This document shows, piece after piece, positions 59,701 through 64,000 of a stretch of DNA of 64,000 nucleotides. Position numbers and translations under genes: made by a program. The notes under the pieces are model-generated. The model worked only from the letters and a program-made list of their open reading frames with translations, ran no database searches and had not been told where the DNA came from. Source of the stretch: Megascapheus bottae (lineage: Eukaryota > Chordata > Mammalia > Rodentia > Geomyidae). Numbering within the stretch: position 1 is the first letter of the stretch; every line of letters starts with the position of its first letter. The stretch covers positions 2,170,001 to 2,234,000 of the forward strand of contig JANJXV010000100.1 in NCBI GenBank assembly GCA_024803745.1, given 5' to 3'.

Positions 59701-60608
59701 GCACTCAGAGCTATAAATTTTCCTCTGAGTACTGCCTTTGTTTTGTCCCTAAGGAGTTGATATTTGTGTGCTCCTTATTGTTAAATTTCATAAACAGTTG
59801 GATATCTGTTCTGATCTCTTCGATTACCCATTGTTTTTGATTCAACATTGTGTTGTTCAGTCTCCATGAGTTACAGGGTTTTCGATGGTGGAGATGAGTG
59901 TTCAGTTCTAATTTGATGCCTTTATGGTCTGAGAGTGTGCATGGAATAATTTCAGTGTTTCTGAATCTGTCCAGGTTTGTTTTATGGCCTAAGATGTGGT
60001 CTATTATGGAAAATGTTCCATGTGCTGCTGAGAAAAATGTATATTGTGTTGTTACTGGGTGGAATATTCTGCAGATGTCTGTTAGATCTAGTTGGTCTAT
60101 ATAGTTGTTCAGTTCTAAGGTTTCTCTGTTGAGCTTTGTCTTGTTGATCTGTCCATAGGTGAGAGTGGTGTCTTAAACTCACCTACAATCACTGTATTTC
60201 GATCTATGTATGGTTTCAGTGTAAGTAAAGTTTGCTTGATGAAGTTTGGAGCTCCGGGATTGGGTGTGTAAATATTTAGGATAGTTATGTCTTCTGGAGG
60301 AAAGATCCCTTTAGTAGTATGTAGTCACCTTCTTTGTCTTTTCTTACTAATTTTAGTTTGAAGTCTATTGTATCTGATATGAGGATGGCAACTCCAGCCT
60401 GTTTATGGGGGCAGTTAGCTTGATAGAGTTTATTCCAACCTCTCACTTTCAAAAGATGATTGTTTTTGGGTAAGATGTGTCTCTTGAAGACAGCAGAACG
60501 ATGGCTCTTGCTTTTTGATCCAACTAGACAGCCTATGCCATTTTATTGGAGAGTTAAGTCCATTGATATTGAGAGATAGGATTGAGAGATATTTATTAGT
60601 TCCTACCC
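56779..60608 (-). pseudogene. L1 ORF2 of element 6 (endonuclease, RT, Cys-rich C-terminus)
   Basis: Nearly complete but fragmented. The start ATG is lost ('ctacccttt' where others have 'ctaccatgt'). The endonuclease carries the shared frameshift near 60,460. RT pieces are at 59,380-58,826 ('[15 protein letters not shown]') and 58,829-58,200 ('[12 protein letters not shown]', intact 'FADDMILYL'). The C-terminal piece at 57,728-56,964 carries the Cys block and stops early at 'IWNQP' (Arg codon CGA to TGA). ORF2 makes the nicking endonuclease and reverse transcriptase of L1. This copy cannot. Confidence 0.92.
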
Positions 60609-60657
60609 TTTTGAAAAGCTTTTAGTAGGGCCTGTGTCTTGACAGTTCTTGTGGTCC

Positions 60658-61846
60658 TTAGATGGTATGCTGTTTAGGTGCCATTTCTTTCCCTATATTG
60701 CATTTATTTTGGTTTTCTATGTATAGAGCATCTTTGAGAATTCTCTGTAGTGTTGGTTTTGTTTCGACATATTGTTGCAGCTTTTCCCTTTAATGGAGTG
60801 TTTTTATTGTTCCCTCAGTTATGAATGAGAGCTTAGCTGGATACAATATTCTTGGTTGGTAGTTATTTGATTTAAGGGCATGACATATATGCTTCCAGTC
60901 ACTTCGTGCTTGCATGGTCTCTGCTGAGAAATCTGGGGTTATTCTGATTGGTTTGCCTTTATAGGTTACTGATCCCTTTTCCCTGGCTGCATTTAGGGTC
61001 TTTCCTTTCGTTTCTATTGATCCAGTTCGGATCACAATGTGGTGGTTGGATGTTCTTTTCTGGTCAGGTCTGTTTGGGGTTCTAAAAGCTTCTCGTATCT
61101 GGATGGGCCTGCCCTTCTGGATATTTGGGAAATTCTCTGAGATGATTCCCTGAAGTATATTTCCAATACCATTGACCTCTTTCTCCACGCCCTCCTCAAT
61201 ACCAACTAGCCTTAAATTGGGCTTCGTAATTGCATTTTGGACCTTCTGAAGCGCTGTCTCATATTTCCTACATTTGGATTGACTCATTTTCTGTTCTTTG
61301 TCTATAATAACTAAATTATCTTCAGCCCCGGAAATTCTCTCCTCTGCATTGTCTAACTTGCTTTCAAAACTATCTACTTTACTTTTCATCTCCCTTGCTT
61401 CTAATTGCTCATTTTTCATGCCTTGCTTCTCTTGTTTTGGATCATGTATGGATTTTTTTATCTCCTTGATTTCCTTTTGAGTGGTTAGCTCAGTAGCTTT
61501 ATATTCTTTGTACATTTGCTGGAGTTTGGTCACGTTTTTATTTGTAGATTCTATGAATTCATCCATCTTTCTTTGAAAAACCTTTATTATGGCCACCTTT
61601 TTTGGCTTCTTCTTTTTCACTTATCACATTGTTTTTGCTTTCCTCTTGTTCTGCTATGGCTTCCTCCATTATCTCTTTCTTTATATTTTCACATTTTCCA
61701 TTAATGATGTTTATCAATTGCATTTGTGTAGCACTTGGAAGACTCTCCTCTAGGTTTGCCAGTGACTGTTCCATTGTCTGTTTACATTGGGTGGGGGATG
61801 TTGTTTCTTGATTTGACATTTTTCTTGAGTTTCTTGTTCTGCCCAT
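60658..61846 (-). pseudogene. L1 ORF1 of element 6, frameshifted
   Basis: N-terminal frame 61,846-61,559 and main frame 61,620-60,790 overlap by a frameshift in the coiled coil. This copy has Tyr ('RILYPAKLS') where elements 1, 3 and 5 have TAG. It then stops at its own TAA at 60,790-60,792. The natural end is the TAA at 60,658-60,660. Confidence 0.9.
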
Positions 61847-62405
61847 TTGAAAATGGGAGCAAGATTACTACTAAATACGATTATAGTTTTTCAGATATAA
61901 CCAACCTAGACCTCTGCAGCTGGCAGACACTAGATGTTCACAAGTTTTGATTGGTATTATCACTCTTTCTTTTTGTGCACTTACAGACCAGTCTAATACA
62001 ACCAGTGATACGCGATTTATACCCAAAACAATAAGCCTCTCAATCCAATCTCTATTGTCTTTAAGTCCCTCTGAGCCTAGAGAATAATTAACCACCTACA
62101 TATACAATATTGCTCAACAGCCATCAAGTGTAGGTCTGTGCAGTATAAGGGTTGAAAGACGAGCAGAGGTCCAGAGATAGAAAAAAAGAATGAGAGAGGT
62201 CAGGGGAAGTACAAGAGGATTAACGTAGGAGTGTAAGAATATTGTAGTAATGAAGGAAAGGTATAGCATAAGGATTACTGACCTAAGTTGGTAAGTAGGT
62301 AGCATATTTGAGTACAAAGTTTGGAAAGTATTAGAATAAAACTTATGTGTTGCTGCACAACTAGCTCTTAGCCCAACCAGTGGCCTCACAGTGGACCATG
62401 GGATG

Positions 62406-63771
62406 GATCTGATTTCCTTGTCTTCGTTGAGGGAAAGGGGTATTTCACAAGATGCAGAAGTGAAGATTTCAGAAGCCAATGCTGTGAGTGAATTAGCTCG
62501 TAAACAGCATTTTTATTTTCTTTTATCTTTCTGCCAGTCTTGGGGCTTGAATTCAGGGCCTGAGCACTGTCCTCGGGTTTTCTCAAGTCTAGCCCTCTGC
62601 CACTTGAGCCACAGTGCCACATGTAGATTTTCTATCTATGTGATACTAAGCAATCAAACCCAGATCTTCATGGATGCTAGGCAATCACTCTACCCATATG
62701 CCAATCTCTCAACCCTGGCATAGTCATTATAAAGTCATCATCATCATATCAAAATATCCTTTCTCCAACAAAGAATGAACACTTATCTATGTGTGTAATG
62801 CTTTTTTTAAATTTCACTAATTCTTCTGTGTTTTTCCCTCTTGCATTTTTTACACATGACAGCAAAGCTAATCATCAGGAAAAAATTGATTAGGATACAG
62901 AAACCTAATAATGTCCTAGTAGATTGAGGTCAAAAATATGTGCAAGATGCCCTGTGTGTTTGACCTAGTGGTAGAATCCTTGGCTACCACGCAAAAAGAC
63001 TCAGGTTTGATTCCTCATTACCACATACATAGAAAACGCTGCAAGTGGTGCTGTGGCTCGGTGGGACAGCTAAAGCCTAAAGAAAGCCCAAGAACAATGT
63101 TCACACTCTGAGGTCAAGTCCCCAGACTAGCAAAAACAAAAAAAAATCTTCAAGGGGCAAAATGCAGGCAGAGAAGGCACTGTGAAGCAAATGTTTTGTA
63201 AAGGATGAGGGCAATATTGACCCTTAAGTTTGGATCTTACCGAAGAAAGGCTCCTTGAGCCTGAGACCAGACTGGTAGTTGGGCCTAGTGGAAGACATTG
63301 GGATTGGACAAATAAGGTGTGCTGTTTACTACATCCAAATGTATATTGTGAGATTGGAGGAGAGATTCAGCCTCCAGTATGTCTTTGGTGAGGTCTTCTG
63401 TGAGCAAGGATCTTTGGTCATTGGGCCCTGAAAGGTGACACTGCCTCCCTCACAATGGAACAGAATATGGAACCCTGGTAACCAAGCCACTGTAACTAAC
63501 AACGAACTCAAGCCAGCTCACTTGGCCTGTGGCTCAGGAGGAAGAAAGATGTTGCTGTGCTGTTGCCAAAGGTCAGGAAACTCGAGTCTCAGGCATGGAA
63601 GTTGTGGATGTCTTACTCGAAGATGTACATGCTAGATCATTGCCAAGCCACAAATCCAGTATAACAGGCCTTTCTCTTAGAAGAAGGCCAGGGAAATCCA
63701 GGGCAACCAGATGAGGTATATTTCTAACAAGAAATGTATTTGACCCCATCATCCTCCCCACACACTACAAC
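62406..63771 (+). repeat. Spacer S4
   Basis: Same segment as S1-S3, with SINEs at about 62,530-62,725 and 62,955-63,150 and the 61-codon frame at 63,529-63,714. Its end 'cacactacaac' at 63,771 is exactly 7,421 bp from the same point in S3, giving the array period. Confidence 0.92.
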
Positions 63772-64000
63772 TTTCTTTTTTTAAAATTTTTTTTATTGTA
63801 ATTAGTAAAAGGGTTACATGATATTGGCCAGATAGAAGGTGCATTAATTCACATACATTGATACCCTTTCACATGTCTTGGTACCCATTTTCCTCCAACC
63901 CCACACCCCCCACCCGCCTTGGTTTTCCCCCCTTCCCTATCAAATTTCAAATATCCAAATACCAACAAATTCAATATATCAGATAACAAAGTGAGATACT
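63772..64000 (-). mobile_element. L1 element 7: 3' tail and 3'UTR, continuing beyond window
   Basis: Oligo-T tail complement, then the young 3'UTR ('agtaaaagggttacatgata', 'acccattttcctccaacccc'). Shows the array continues to the right. Confidence 0.92.

Larger units (their letters stand above)
56351..62405 (-). mobile_element. L1 element 6: full-length-type L1, about 6.05 kb
   Basis: The only L1 with all parts in the window. It has a tail complement (56,351-56,370), a 3'UTR (to about 56,778), ORF2 (about 60,608-56,779, close to the usual 1,275 codons), ORF1 (61,846-60,658, about 396 codons) and a 5'UTR of about 560 bp (61,847-62,405). Both ORFs are broken. It forms one period of the array together with spacer S3 or S4. 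Confidence 0.93.
52866..64000. repeat. Head-to-tail L1-plus-spacer array, 7.42-kb period
   Basis: Order on '+': element 5 (5' part), S3, element 6, S4, element 7. Matching points recur at 7,406-7,421 bp (for example 52,867 and 60,273; 56,341 and 63,762). At least 1.5 periods are visible. Related L1-spacer-L1 joints at 2,018-3,383 and 21,097-22,454 show that the same arrangement exists left of the ZNF gene. Confidence 0.9.

Overview
This is mammalian, almost certainly rodent, nuclear DNA. It is dominated by LINE-1 (L1) elements, ID-type and B1-ID-type composite SINEs and simple repeats, with spliced and decayed gene remnants. The SINEs combine ID-like tRNA-derived units with B1-like units and often end in a 'gactggcaaaaa' type tail. 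That points to a non-murid rodent, possibly Geomyoidea (kangaroo rats, pocket mice). The species is an inference. There is no bacterial or viral gene system and no CRISPR array, and I found no RNA gene I could support.

Layout: (1) 1-16,715 is one copy (A) of a tandem segmental duplication. 16,716-35,164 is the complete second unit (B, about 18.45 kb). The A/B junction at 16,714-16,715 joins a unique sequence to the inside of an L1 ORF2 with a 2-bp microhomology. Each copy carries an L1 5' half, a 1.36-kb 'spacer' (S), an L1 3' half, a SINE/L1-rich stretch, and the 3' part of a minus-strand gene remnant. (2) 35,165-43,600 holds more of that remnant. Its exons match the RalGDS/RGL RasGEF N-terminal (REM) domain but carry in-frame stops. 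It also holds an inverted, L1-free copy of the spacer. (3) 43,625-44,520 is an L1 fragment with a 5' inversion. (4) 45,060-50,070 is a minus-strand KRAB zinc-finger gene with clean KRAB-A and KRAB-B exons but a broken finger exon. (5) 52,866-64,000 is a head-to-tail array with a 7.42-kb period. Each unit is a full-length-type L1 of about 6.05 kb plus the same spacer, and the array runs off the right edge.

The main story is structural. Four L1 copies share one ORF2 frameshift in the endonuclease region, and three share one ORF1 stop codon. They abut the same non-L1 spacer at the same junctions. This is best explained by DNA-level duplication (unequal exchange or replication-based copying) of an already defective L1 plus its flank, not by repeated retrotransposition. 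No gene here is convincingly intact. The best open frames are a 334-codon L1 ORF1, a 124-codon ORF conserved in both copies A and B, and an eight-finger C2H2 frame.

All identities and alignments were made by eye. Boundaries of SINEs and old L1 pieces are approximate (about 10-30 bp).
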